A stretch of DNA of 64,000 nucleotides from Tolypeutes matacus (GCA_026826555.1 JAKSZT010054573.1:2650210-2714209), one strand, 5' to 3'; positions 32,216-44,439 are shown, counted from the stretch's first letter. Notes: a model not told the origin generated them from the sequence alone. Translations and numbers: made by a program.

Positions 32216-33960
32216 CAGATATTGACTGAAAACCTTGCTAGGGGTGTTTCCAGCCACATGTTTAAAGTACAGGGCCAATAGCAGAGATGTTCTGTCCCGT
32301 GGCTTCAAATGGTGCCTGCATCCCCAAGCCACCGCCACATGAAAATGCATGCATTACAGTCACAAGTAAGGAGGTTTGGCTCTGCAAAGACCCAGCACTG
32401 ATACAGCAAAGCCGCTGGAAGAACACGCCTTCCTGTGTGCAGCGCAATGCATTACAGGCTGCCCATGTGCGACCAAACGCAGGCTGCTCGACATACTGGA
32501 TTTATTTAACAAGGACGAGGAACTTGAGGGAACCAGGTGGCTTCGGAAAGCATGGGCAGAAGCAGTGCTTCTTGGAGACTTTTCCCTGCTGTCCCTTTGG
32601 AGCACACACTTGTCAGTGACCTTTCTGCCCAGGTGGAGATTTGCTTCAGCTTAGAAAGAAGCAGAATTCCTGCAAGGTGCCTGTCCTTTCATTGAAGCAA
32701 GCTGACGGTGCTGACCCCAAGGAATCTACCCTGACAATCTTTGAGGCTTATTTAAGGGAATAATAATACTTTCCAGGATCCCCCAGTGTTGAGACAAATG
32801 ACCTCAGGCAGGCCATTTTCTTGTTTGGGAGCAAAAAGCAAGGTCACCACCCAAGGGTCGCTGGAGAAGGGGCCGCCTCCTGGGCATGGTGGGCACAGCT
32901 TCTGGGTGCTGGGCTCTGTACTAAGCTCCCCCTTCCTTTGAGAAATGAGAAGAGAAGAGCAGGTGTCAAACTATAGAACTCTGTTTCTGATGATCTCAAA
33001 GAGTTTGTAAAGATTGTATTGAATGTTTTGGGTTTGGAATATACATTACACCAGAGATAATCTTACGATGATGATGAGAGTTTGTCCTACACATGTTTTT
33101 TTTTTTTTTTTAATTCTGAGTGTTAATTTAACTTTGTTCCCCTAGGTGAGTGAAGTCAGTGGCCTGTTTTGCTCCTGTGCATTCCCAGGCCCGTGCTCCT
33201 GAGTAGGTCTTGGGTATAAATGAGCCAAGGAGGCACGTGCCTTGCTTCTGGCATGTCGGCCTTACGGGAAGGAAACTTGGGCATTATTAAGACCTGCTCT
33301 CAGACGAAGAGTTGAAGCAGGGGTTGGGGCGAGATGGCAGAGAGAGTGGCGGGTTCTGTGCCCTCATCGTGGATGGGCTGCTGTGGCGGGCACCCCAGAC
33401 TCATCCTGTTTAAATAATGCTGGGCCCCACTCTACTTCCAGCTGCCCCCTCCCCTCTTCCCAAAGAAACCCACATCCACCACCGTCCTCAACACCCCAGA
33501 GGAGAAGACGCGGCCTTTGCAATTGCCCCACCCAGGGACCTTTCCTTTTCTGTCCACTACATCGTCTCGTACGCATCTCGAGCTGAGTGCCGAGTTCCAG
33601 CAGATCACATGGCTGGGCTGGGAAAGCGTCCTGCGAAGCTATTTCTTTCTGCCCTAATTCTCCCCGTTCCCTCAGAAGCCTCTCCACCTCACTCTGATGC
33701 ATAGTTTTCGTTCCTCTGGCATCAGCAAGCCTGGTTACTATTTCTTATGCTACGTTGACGGGCAGCACTAACCATTAGCTGGGAGAACTTGCTCGGGTGT
33801 TTTTCTTCACCATAACTGGCCCTATAAGAAACATTTACTTCCCCCTGCGTCCGTTCTCTTATAGGCTCCCCCTCCTCATCGCCAAAGCCCACTCCCAGGA
33901 ATCCCTGCCTGCTGTAACTGGCTAACCCATCCTCTTGATCCTTGAAGCCCCTGGAATGTC
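32216..33960. other. Unique, moderately GC-rich sequence
   Basis: No named repeat. A T-run lies at 33099-33114. Opposed frames at 33242-33586 (plus) and 33364-33702 (minus) of about 112 codons overlap and carry no domain. The block 32290-32660 is repeat-free and might be conserved. Confidence 0.4.
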
Positions 33961-35476
33961 AACGCCCAAGCTTGGTTATTTTTACTTAAGAATTACTTCT
34001 TAAAAATTAACATTAATTTTTAAATTTGCATTCCCACTACATGTGAAATTTTGTAAAACTATATAAATGTGATTATACGCAGCTTTTCCATGCAGTCTTT
34101 TTATTTTTGTTCCTTTTTGGCTTGGGCGATCCCAGCCCACTCCACCAACATCAAAGCTTTGTCCGCCCCTGCCTTGAACCCCAAGCTTCAGCCTTGTGGG
34201 CGACTCCCTGTTCTCCTCTTTACATCTGGGAGCATGTGATGGTGTGGATGCATATTATAACAACACAAAAATATATGACCTACACTGAAGCTGAAATCTT
34301 CCTGTGTCAGGTGAATGCTTTACCCATGACTGCCAGTTCTCATTGTTTCTCAATTATTTCCTGTGCGCCCTCTCTCCCCTCCTCAAAATAGTATGCTGAT
34401 GATAGAGACACCATATGTGACGCATTGCACTAGACTGAGGCTAAATATGAATATTAGCTGAAAAAAGAACGTTTTGGGGCCAGGAGCCCCAAATCTCCTA
34501 TCAGAAGTGTCTCTGCCACTGTGAACAGAGACAAAATTAGTGCACTTGAAGGTCTGGCAAGAAAACAAAAACCAAAAAAAAAAAAAAAAGGTGTCCATGA
34601 AGCCCTTTTCAAATATGATTTTGTGAGCAAGTCCGTTCTTCCGCTGCCTCCGTGACTCTATTGCGATAAGAAGGGGGGCTCTTTTAAACTTCATTTAGGA
34701 ATTCTTAAAGCTTTGCACAAACAGTGTTCATTATCGCATTCAAAAGAGGCAAATGAATGTGGATATATAAATCGTTAAGTACAAAAGTGCACCTTCTTGG
34801 GTGATAAGTTTAAAATCCAGCATAAAGGATGAGTGTGTGTGCGCAGAAAGAAATAGTAAGAATTGGGGTGAGGGGGAAGTAATCAAGGGCATCAAGTTGT
34901 CGTGGAAAGCCAGTGAGCACATTCCGGAGCTCACAGATCCGTTGTGGGCTTACGTCACAGTGTCATTAAAATCCTCCCTCTCTTCAATATAATCCCGAGA
35001 TTTCCGTTCTTGATTCATACTGAATGTTATTTGAATGTCAAAACTTTGGGGGTCTAAGTGCATTTTATGAAATCTTTCCGGGAAGAGGGATATCTTTTGG
35101 GAAGGAATGTTTGAACAAGCAGGGGGAGATAGCAAGAGGAAACGGAGCCCGCGCCTTTTATGCCGCCATTGGTCTTTGATTCATCCACCTTCCACGTCTC
35201 CACCACCAGTGTCGTCGTGGTCGTTACTGCTCACAGTTTTAAGTGCTGGGAAAGCTGCTAGAAAGGGCCAATGATGTGCACCCACTTCTTCAGCGGTTTG
35301 ATTAAGTTCGACTGTAAACCTAAATCTGTGTACACTGGATGGCTAGTACCTGGGGCAGGTAAGTCAGACTAATTCAACAGAGGCCAAAGGAAGGGAGCAT
35401 GGGTTTGGTTGATCCTACATGCTAGCTCTGCTTTGGGCTGTTCCCAAGGCAATTCGCTGTGTCACACCCAAGATAA
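33961..35476. other. Unique AT-rich sequence, nothing recognised
   Basis: A patch at 33970-34080 ('taaatttgcattcccactac') could be a decayed LINE remnant. An A-run is at 34572-34589. No gene or nameable repeat. Confidence 0.35.
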
Positions 35477-35486
35477 GTCTTTAACT

Positions 35487-35588
35487 TTTATGCCTTTGTT
35501 TATTTATTTTTGGAAGCATTGGGCATTGAACCCAGGACCTCGTACATGCAAAGCAGGCACTCAACCACTGAGGTGCACCCACCCTGCG
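35487..35588 (-). mobile_element. DAS-type SINE
   Basis: Minus strand gives 'gcagggtgggtgcacctcag', 'tgagtgcctgctttgcatg' and 'aggtcctgggttcaatgccc' (B-box region). Flanked by gtctttaact (35477-35486) and gtccttaact (35589-35598), a 9/10 target duplication. The tail is 'aaataaataaac' type. Confidence 0.82.
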
Positions 35589-35598
35589 GTCCTTAACT

Positions 35599-36515
35599 GT
35601 TAGCACTAAATTGTTGATAACAATAAAATGATTAGTGGCTCCAGTTTGTAGGTCTATTTGGGGGAGGGGAAAGTGACCTGACTTTCTGCCTTTCCACAAT
35701 ACAAGTTAAAGCTGTACATTTTGAATACATAAAATTTCCTATGGTGGAAATTGGAAATCCCCAAGTTTTGCTCTAGTTGTTCTATTAGTTTTAGGAGCAG
35801 ACGTCTTATGAATTAATTCATTTTAGGTCGAGAAGCTGTGGCTGGCAGATAGACCCATGTATCGAACCTTAACTAAAATGTTTTGCTGCACTATTACAGT
35901 GGTAGTCTGTCTGTGACTCCAAACAGACCAAAAGGAAGTAAAAATAAAATCCTCTGGCTGATTCTAACTGTAAGATAATCTTTATAGACCTTTCTCAGTT
36001 CTGATGAGAGTCACTCAGCAGGTGCGTTTCAAACTGCTGCGATTTAGAATCGTTCAAAATAAGCTAAAGGATGTCTCTCAGGGTGTGTGTGCCACATGAT
36101 GTTTCTGTGTGTGTCTCAAAGTTCAAGGATATTGGAGAACAAAGGTTCCCCAGCTTGAGCGGCGAGACTTCATGTATAATAGGGGTTTTGAGACATCAAG
36201 CAGAAACTAGAAAAGAGGCGAGAACTCCAGCTGGGCAGTGGGAGTCACAACACACGTTTGCACATGCAGCCTTCCCTGCCGAAGCGTTTCTTATGGGCTT
36301 ATGTGAAAAATAGCCTGACTTTTGGGGGCAGGTTGAAATAAAATTTCCTAAAATAAACAATAGGAGCTCAGGCAAAAGAAGAGAGATCCTTCTTGTTTTC
36401 ATTTTTGAATTACATGTTGGAAGAGCTGTGGCCGGAGGTCAGAGACCAAGCAAAGACCGGTGCAGAAACGGTGTGTGGGTTTTATGAGAAATTAAGGGTA
36501 TGTGGAGAAAGGACA
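35599..36515. other. Unique sequence, nothing recognised
   Basis: No repeat or gene recognised. Frames are under 81 codons. Confidence 0.4.
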
Positions 36516-37075
36516 GCTCAGAATCCCACGTGTGGTAGGCAGCCTTCTACCGTGGCTCCCAAGACCCCCACCTCTGGAAATGGCTCCCTGTGGCCCCCTC
36601 CCCTAGTGGGTGGGCTGGACCCAGCCGCTGCTTTCCAAGGACTTGAATACAGCAACAAGCCATGGGGTGTCATTTCGGAGGTGAGATTTTGAAACCTACG
36701 GCTTCCGTCTTGCTAGAAGACTCTCTTCCCTCCAGCTTGCTGCCGTGATGAGGCCCCCTGGCCCATTGGAGAGCCCCCATGGCGAGGAACTGAGGGCAGC
36801 CTTCGGCCAACAGCCAGTTTGGAACCATGGCCATCAGTCCTACAACTGAGGAGCCGAGTCTGGTCAGAACCCATGGGAGTCCGCTTGGAAGGAGATCCTT
36901 TCCCAGGTGGCGTCTTGGCGTGATGCCACAGCCCTGGCGGAAAGCTTTATTGCAGCTGTGAAAGACCCTGCAGGAGAGGATTCAGCAAAACCAAGCCTAG
37001 AGGCTTGGCCTGCAGAAACTGTAATAAATGTTGTTTCAAGCCACAAAGTTTGAGATCATATGAAATCTGCTCTGC
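36516..37075 (+). mobile_element. MLT1-type (MaLR) LTR
   Basis: Ends with 'gcctgcagaaactgtaataa' + 'atgttgtttcaagccac' + 'aaagttt', the family's 3' block. The start 'gtggtaggcagccttctacc' resembles the start of 19488-19905. The middle is diverged. Confidence 0.7.
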
Positions 37076-37346
37076 AGCAAGAAATAGTAGCTTTGTCCAT
37101 ATATTTAAAGGGCTCTAAATGATGGGAAATGTTTATATTTGTTCTGTGGATTTCCAAGAGCAAATTCATGTCAATGAATGAAGATTTTAAGGGGGTGGGT
37201 AGAGTTTACTTAAGATAAACACTTTCCCACCATTTGGGATTTCTGAAAATAAAATATACTTCCATGAAAAATGGTGCGTTTCTTATCACAGGAATTCAAA
37301 CATAGACGTGACGTCTCAGAAATATCATAGAGGTCTTGATGGAGGT

Positions 37347-37903
37347 TGTAGCAGTTTGAAATGTTTATGAATTCCAAAAATAGATATTGAATTATGTTTG
37401 TAAACCGGTGTGTACCTGGGTGTGATTAAATTATGATTAGGGCTTTGATTGGGCCATGTCAGGAGGACACATATAAAACGATACTGCAGAGCAGAGGAGT
37501 GAGTTGGAGTTTTGATGCTGAGTTTTGAGCTGGAGCCTGGGAAGTGAACACACAGGAGAAGAACACAGTATAATAGAGGCTGCTCTTTAGACATGGCAGA
37601 ACTCCTGGGGAGAGAGAGACAGAGCCATTCATCGGATAGTCTACAGCTACCTTGTGGAGAGAGCACAGCAGCTGAGCCCAGAGAGAAACGAAGCCCTGGG
37701 AAGAGAGGAGCCCGGGAAACCTGAACTCTTGGCAGATGTCGGCAGCCATCTTGCCCCAACACATGGCAATAGACTTTGGTGAGGGAAGAAACTTATGCTT
37801 TATGGACTGGTAAGTGTAAACTTCTACCCCAAATAAATACCCTTTATAAAAACCAACTGATTTCTGGTATTTTGCATCAGCACCCCTTTGGCTGACTAAT
37901 ACA
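37347..37903 (+). mobile_element. Solo LTR, ERVL-like, perfect 5-bp duplication
   Basis: 557 bp from 'tgtagcagtttgaaatgttt' to 'cctttggctgactaataca'. It is flanked by gaggt at 37342-37346 and 37904-37908, a perfect 5-bp target duplication. A polyadenylation-like 'caaataaatacc' lies near the 3' end. The 5' end 'tgtarcagttt' is shared with the minus-strand LTR at 48357-49002. The minus-strand frames of 145-150 codons lie across this LTR and are chance. I cannot name the subfamily. Confidence 0.9.
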
Positions 37904-37917
37904 GAGGTCATACTAGA

Positions 37918-38130
37918 TCCCTGGTTCTGACACTTTCCTATCCATCAGAACCACATAGGAAGATTGTAGATAATGCTAAGTTCTGTCCCTCACCACCAGG
38001 GATTCTGATTCTTCAAGTTACCAGCAAGTCTCCAAATTGCATTTATTTTACAAGTTCCCCATCTCTCTTTGATACATCAAGTCCAGCAATTGATGTTTGG
38101 GACTCACCAGATTAGAGGACCTCCAATTCT
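37918..38130. mobile_element. Possible hAT (MER5-like) remnant
   Basis: 'atccctggttctgacacttt', 'ccatcagaaccacatagga', 'accaccagggattctgattc' resemble the MER5A layout ('...gttctcaa...agaatcacctggggag...gattctgattt...'). No terminal inverted repeat is clear. Confidence 0.4.
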
Positions 38131-41014
38131 GAACCCTCGGATTTTAGGTTTCCAATTTAAATGATTGTGGCTTACATAGCTGAGGCCCTGTTATTTCCAG
38201 TTTCTTTTCCTAGAGTTAATTTTTTTTAAATGATGTCTTTCCCATCTAGAATAAAGTGGACAAGGAGAAGGTTGAAATAAGAACCTCTTCCCACCAGACA
38301 TATTCTGGGACATGCTATTTTCATCACTTTAGCATATAGAGATGCTGAACTTCTTTCCATTTTCAGCAAACCATGGCTGAGGTGTCTTTTCTGACAACTG
38401 GTTTTCGCCAAACATTGATCAGTGCCCATTCACTTAATAAACATCCAGCGATGTTGTTGACCCTGAAAGGACCAAGAGCAAAGGAGAAAATCTATCTTCA
38501 GGGAATCTGGAGTCTAGAGGAGTTGCCGAGAAGTTGTGATGTGAAAGGACGATTCCACATTCTACGGAAACAGGTCAAGAGGGACCTAGCCTAGGCTTGC
38601 AGGGGAAGGGGAGATGGAAGCCTCAAGTAGACTCTTTTAGTGCATCTTGATTTTATGTTAAAGGAATTTGGAGTAATAATGCTGAAGAGTTCTAAACAGG
38701 GAGTGACAATCATATTTTCAAAGATCATGTTAGGTTTGGTACAGAAAAGATGAGAGAATGGGATGTTGCATTTAATTTTATTTGAAAAATTACATGCAAA
38801 TAATTTTAAAGAGTCAGATATCGGTAAAAAGATGTCAAACAGGAAAGTTGCCTCTTGTCCATCTCATTCCTCTCTCCAATTTTTGCTGCTTTCCCAGAAG
38901 CCATTAATCTCAACTCTTTCATTGTTTCTTCTGGAATCTAGGGGAAGATTTTATCTGTTTGTTGAGGGGTAGCTCTTTTCTATCACTTTTAAAGCAATTT
39001 AAAGGCAAACACAAAAATAAACAAAACCAAAACACCATTCTCAACCCACTATCCCCCATTTCAATATCTGATGATGTTGAACTGTGGGAGGGAAAGGTTA
39101 ATCATTGGAGCCATTTTCTGAACTGGAGACTCCAGAACAAATGAACTGATGAGCTCCACGGTGATGGAGCTGATTCCTTCCATGGTGATGGAGCTGATTC
39201 CTACCACACCAGCATTTGATGGCCCTGTGGTCCTGATGGCACCCCTCCACCCTCCTTGTAAGCACTACAAAGGCTAACATTTGGCTTTTGACTCATGTCT
39301 TTGATTTAGTCCCATTTTCAATGTAGCCCACCCAATACCTGGCAACTCTATGTCCCCTGGCAATGTACCACCGACCTTGCCTGAGACAGCACCTCCTGAG
39401 CTGAATCTACCGGGCACACATCGGCAATTATACCCCAGCCCATTGTCTCATCTGTGATCCTCCCCAATTCAAGAATGATCGTTGAATAGAGATGCTGTGC
39501 TGGCTGCTAGAAAAACAAGCCGGGTGAGAGTGAGAGCATCAGTGTCAACTTTTTCCAGATTCCCTCTCCCTGTTGTCGCATTCCTTGCTACGTCCTACAG
39601 GGGAAAGGAGGGAATAAGATCATGTTGTCTTTTTGAGGCATTTTCTTTAGCTAACCCCAGACATAGTCTTGACTGGAGGGGAAATTTAATGGAAGAATAA
39701 CTGGACCTGAATTCCCTCTGTGCATTGATAAGAGCTCTAAAGCAACCCAGACAAATTCTGGTGCCATGATTTAAAAGTTCAGGGCAAGGAAGGCCATACT
39801 CTGGGCTTTTCTCCTTGGTATTCCCATGCATTATTGGTGTTTATGTCTGAGTGTCTCACAAGGTTTTAAAGATCAAACTTTATTTCTTAAGACATTTAAC
39901 AGTCCTTTACAAGGTAAAGTGGCTCAGTGCTTGTCTATTAAGCCATCTTTAAAATTTGAAGTTGCTTGGTGTTGGTAGAGGGGAAAGCATAGGGCATTGT
40001 TTTGTTGATTGTCATGCAGAACTTGGGGTCTTCTCATAAAGTATTTCTACCTACTTTTAATTTCTCATGTGTACAAAGGCTAAATACATAAAATATTACA
40101 TTCAAATCATTTCTTCAGGTAATGTCCTTCCCAATTTTCCTATTGCAGGAATCCTAAATATCTCTATACTCATCTGTACCCCCACTCCCTCGATGCCCAG
40201 AGAAGCTGTCCCAGAATCCTAGTTACATGAAATAGATCTTTTGGGGAAGGAGAATTTGCATGACAATAGAAACAATCCATTCCACTTTTTTTTTTTTTTA
40301 AAGAAGTGATTACTGGAACTTTCACTTCATTTAAGACTTGGAGGTTTTGATGGAATTGCCAAAACTTCTATTCATCATCCTTGTGAGATGAGTTTTTCAA
40401 AGCTCCACACCTCACATCGTCCCCCAGTTCTCCGCAGCGTTTTCTGAGTTGTCTCACCCTCTGTGTGCTTTGAGTCTCAGAACCGGAGGTTCGAGTCTGC
40501 CTGTGTACTCCTTTCTCGTCATAATTTGCAGCACTGAGTCTCACCCTGAGATGCAAATCTTCCTCTTCAGATGGTGCCACAGCAGTCACAGGACCACCGT
40601 GGCGTTTTGCTCCTGGCATTCTTTCCACCTCAGGAGCACCCCAATGCCAATTCCACTTGCTCTCTTAGTCACCGCTCTCACTCCTCCCAGGTTCTATTTT
40701 CTCCTTTCTCACTCTCTGGATGACCTCCTTTTTCTGGAGGCCCCTCCCTACTTTTCCACTTCTGAACTTCATGGTATAGCAGTTTGGGGAATTTCAGGCC
40801 CTTTCACCCTACACTGTTGCACTTAACAAGTCCATGAATCCTCTTTCTTCTTGTAAGGATGAGCTGGAAGAGTAAACACATGAAAATGGCGCACGTGGAC
40901 GGCGGCTCCCACGGAAAACATACCTGCTTGCACAACTCCGTTTCTCTGCTCACACAGGCACGCCCCTCCTGCCCAAATGTCAACGATCTTCGAGAAATAA
41001 GGCCGCTGATACGG
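38131..41014. other. Unique sequence, nothing firm recognised
   Basis: Nearly 2.9 kb. Contains a 24-bp duplication (39160-39207) and a T-run at 40287-40300. The frame at 40449-40826 (125 codons) has no domain. Parts near 38640-38990 may be very old repeats, but I cannot name them. Confidence 0.35.
39160..39207. repeat. 24-bp tandem duplication
   Basis: 'ggtgatggagctgattcct' occurs at about 39160 and again at about 39184. Two copies only. Confidence 0.85.
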
Positions 41015-41285
41015 GTTGAACTGTGTCCCCCCAAAAGATACACTCACATCCTCAGCCCCGGTCCTGTGAATGTGATTTTATTTGGAAATAGGATCTTTGA
41101 AGATGTTGTTAAGATGAAGCCAGAATATGTTAGGGTGGGTCCTAATGCAATATGACAGGGTGCTTATAAGGAGAAGAGAAGGCACATGGGATCTGATGGA
41201 GTTGAGAGCCTCTGGGCTACAAGAATAAGAGAGGAACTGCATGGCCTGCTTCCACAGACGATGGCCTGAAGCCATGCCAAGGCCC
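41015..41285 (+). mobile_element. MLT1/MaLR-type LTR, 5' part
   Basis: 'ttgaactgtgtccccccaaa' + 'agatac', 'tgaatgtgattttatttgga' + 'aataggatcttt', 'gggtgggtcctaatgcaata' + 'tgaca', 'gtgcttataaggagaagaga'. This is the 5' half of the common MaLR-type plan. Confidence 0.8.
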
Positions 41286-41540
41286 TGTTGGATTTACTGA
41301 ACAGGCTTCCCCTCGGGAAGGGGGCAGAGCATGGACCAGCATCTCAGTCGCACCCGGCCCCAAGTTTAGGGACAACGTGCAAATCTTCAAGACTCAGTTG
41401 TCTTCATGTCCCAGCAGGTGCACGTCCCCTCAACCTACAGGGATTTGTTGTCATGCCACCATCAAGTTCTCACACTTTATTGCAATGGTTTGTTTCCAAG
41501 CAGGTCTCCCTGACCCACCCGTTATCTCTTTGGTGATAGG
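41286..41540. other. Short unique spacer between two LTRs
   Basis: About 250 bp between the plus-strand LTR on the left and the minus-strand LTR on the right. Part of it may be the decayed 3' end of the first LTR. Confidence 0.4.
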
Positions 41541-41985
41541 GACTGTGTACATTTCCTGAGACTTCTCTCACAAACCACCACAAATGGGTTGGCTTAAAAG
41601 AACAGGAGTGCACCCTCTCCCAGCTCTGGAGGCCAGGAGCCTGGAATCAAGGTATGAGGAGGGCGTGCTTTCTCTGCCGGCTCTGGGGAGGGCCCTTCCT
41701 TGCCCCTCCTGGCCGCTGGAGGGGGCCAGCCAGCCTTGGCCATCCTTGGCTTGTGGCTGCATCCTTCCCATCTCCACCCCCATCGCCACAGGACCCTCTT
41801 CCCTATCTGTGCGTCTCCAACTCTCTCTCCTTATAATGACCCCCGTCACTGGGTTTAGGGCCACCCGACTGCATTACAACCTCACCATAACTTGATGACA
41901 GCTACAGTGACCTTATTTCCAAATAAGCTCACGCTCACAGGTAGCAGGTAAGCATATCTTTTGGGGGGACACACCTGAACCCTTC
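41541..41985 (-). mobile_element. MLT1/MaLR-type LTR
   Basis: Plus strand 'ctctcacaaaccaccacaaa' + 'tgggttggcttaaaa', 'ctctggaggccaggagcctg', 'ccttatttccaaataagctc' and 'tcttttggggggacacacct' + 'gaaccc'. The last two are the reverse of 'ttatttggaaat' and 'gtgtccccccaaa' seen in the LTR at 41015, so the pair is inverted. Confidence 0.82.
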
Positions 41986-42034
41986 ATCTTTGTGTCTTTG
42001 GAATTGAGAATTGAAAAGTATATGCCCATTGACT

Positions 42035-42224
42035 TTTTTTTTTTTTTTTTTTTATGGGTAAAAATCAAAATTCTCACAATACATACAAACATTTGCAAAA
42101 TGATATATAAATATATATGCATATATGTGTATTTGCTTACAAAAATGTTATTTATATATATACATACATATATTTTAAGAGGTGCTTAGATTGCCCAAAA
42201 TATTACACGGAACCCACTGGGATT
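42035..42224 (-). mobile_element. Short retroposed insertion of unknown source
   Basis: A perfect 10-bp repeat cccattgact (42025-42034 and 42225-42234) brackets about 190 bp that begins with a long T-run (the A-tail of a minus-strand insert). The body is AT-rich with alternating TA/CA blocks and matches no SINE or LINE I know. It could be a 5'-truncated retrocopy of some 3' UTR. Confidence 0.65.
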
Positions 42225-42234
42225 CCCATTGACT

Positions 42235-43836
42235 ATTAAATCGAATGTCTATCCTAACGGTAGGTAAGGGTACATCTATATTTTTAACATTTTACTTTCA
42301 ACATGTGTTGATAAGTATATTAATTTGGATTGTCAGCAGGATCACTGTCATGGTTAGTTAAAATAATCAACATAAACCGGCTTGGGATCCACTGTATTTA
42401 TTATCATTCTCCTTTATTCTAGCAATTGTAGTTCAAAGAGAAGGGGCATGGGGAGGGAGTTATGTCAAGAGAAGGGTGGCATTATTTCCCCTATCCCAGC
42501 TTCAGAATCAGACCATAAAGGAGATAAAGCTTTAGGCATATCAAGGGCCGTTTCCTGGAGGCACACATCATAACCATGGAATAAAATCTACATTCCTGCT
42601 GGCTCTAATTTTGTATTTATGAAATCTTTATAGGTTTTCTAATAGACCCTATGACTAAAGATTTGCCAAGGTATGAAAAATATTTTAAAAGTAAATGGCT
42701 ATATCTTCAGATATCCTTAGGATGTGAGAGTAAACATATAAATAGCTGAGACAATTTCTGATGGGAGACTAAAGTATACTATAATCAGTCACGTCCTATG
42801 TATGCCATTAGGCATTGGGATATATGTGGGTAGAACTCATGATTTTTTAAATGAGGGAGCTAGGACCCAGACTTAGAGTTGGATATTCACCTAGGCAATG
42901 ATATCCTTCTTTGCTCTTTATAGATATATGTATTTCAGACTTCCTTTTCCTAAATGGAGCAGATACCATCAGTTTTGGCTATTCACTTCATGAACATCTT
43001 TTCCATAGTCAAATTTAGCCACTTTTACTTGTCTGTCCTCGTTAACAAATGCTTCCCAGTATCTATAATAGAGATGCATATATTCCCATCTATCTGCATA
43101 TGGCAAATGGAAATTTCAGCCAGTTGGAGTATTGCTTTGAATATTATCTGTCCTCATACATGGAGAGGAGAGCAAACGCTGAGCACAATCAGTGACAGCC
43201 AGTCTCGGGGGACACCTTTGATCTTTGGGCAGCAGCTGGTCTCTCCCAGCTTGAGGCTGACCTGTCTAGGCATCCTAAAAAGAGATGTCATATGTTATCT
43301 TCTCCCCACAGCAAGCCTAGTCCTTGTATATCACACATTCTCCACCAATATCACATGTGTGAAAATTAACTCAGGCCCAACATCCTCTGTTTCAATTTAA
43401 AAACCTGGAGAAGCATGGAGCCCATTTCTCTTGCAAATGCAAGTGGGAAAACTCTGAAACAGACCATTAATGGTGAGATAGTGAAAACTAAATTTTGACT
43501 CACAAATGATCCAGTCGGCAATTTAATTTAGATGGTTGTTTTGATTATCAGGGAGAGGAGAAAGCATTGGCATTTATTAATAGTTCTATTATGCTGCGAT
43601 TGCTAATGCCTGAGAAAGCAATTCCAAAGAGCCACTGTGGGGTAGTACACGGGCGCCTGCACCTAGATATCAGATTACTCTGCCTGCCCACTGTCAAACG
43701 CTTATTGAGTGACCTGTGTTAGGAGTGAAAAGGACAGCAAAAGAAATGAAAGCAAACCAGCAGCAAGGGAAACACTGGTGATTTCCTCTAGGGCTCTTAT
43801 GAGAAGGTGTTGCCTTAACATCGCCATATCAAGGTT
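42235..43836. other. Unique AT-rich sequence
   Basis: 1.6 kb up to the assembly gap. The 148-codon frame at 42954-43400 has no recognisable domain. No repeat I can name. Confidence 0.4.
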
Positions 43837-43846
43837 NNNNNNNNNN
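43837..43846. other. Assembly gap (10 N)
   Basis: Ten N bases. Ten is a placeholder-like size, so the true length may differ. It sits a few bases from a tandem repeat. Confidence 0.99.
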
Positions 43847-43861
43847 AGGGAGTCTTCCTCT

Positions 43862-44003
43862 GTCACTGCACATCTGTAGATCCAATCCCCATGACACTGG
43901 CAGTCCCTCATCTAACTCAATGCACATCTTTAGATCCAATACTCATGCTCCTGGCGTCCTTCCTCTAACTCTCAGTGCTTATCTGTACATCCGATAACCA
44001 CAC
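43862..44003. repeat. ~53-55-bp tandem repeat beside the gap
   Basis: 'gcacatctgtagatccaat' at 43869, 'gcacatctttagatccaat' at 43922 and 'gcttatctgtacatccgat' at 43977. Each is followed by a 'ccatgacactgg / catgctcctgg / ccacactattgg' block. Three visible copies; more may lie in the gap. Confidence 0.88.
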
Positions 44004-44439
44004 TATTGGGGGCCCATCTTGGTACTTTTTTCTCTCTCTCTCCTCCCCTTCTAACATAAAATCCCTTCGAAATACCTGCCTAGTTTACTCTCAAAATGTC
44101 CCCCAATTTTCAGTTGACATTATTGCTGGAAAATGTTTGGAAGGAGAGAGACATATGACAAAAATTATTCCTAAAAGAAATTTCATGTTATAAAGTGTGC
44201 TAAATGCTGTGAAGGGCAAGGCCAGGGAGGTACCTGGGCGTGCCGAGAGAGCAGGTTGGTCCTCTGTGGGCAGCTGGCCACACCCTCCGGAGCTGTGACC
44301 CGGTGTCTCTCCATCCTCCTCCTCCATCATCTCTGCTGGGTTCTGTTATAGGGCAAGGCACCGTCCTGTCGTCCAGTGGGGTTTCTGCTTCACAGTCCAT
44401 GCTCCACACAACATCCCAAATGACCCCTTAAAAGGGTCA
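44004..44439. other. Unique sequence, nothing recognised
   Basis: No repeat or gene recognised. Opposed frames of 69-79 codons overlap. Confidence 0.4.

Noticed and set aside
37325..37911. 145- and 150-codon minus-strand frames
   Set aside because: They lie across a solo LTR on its antisense strand and begin or end at the LTR flanks. No domain.
42954..43400. 148-codon plus-strand frame
   Set aside because: No domain, ordinary AT-rich composition, no supporting context.
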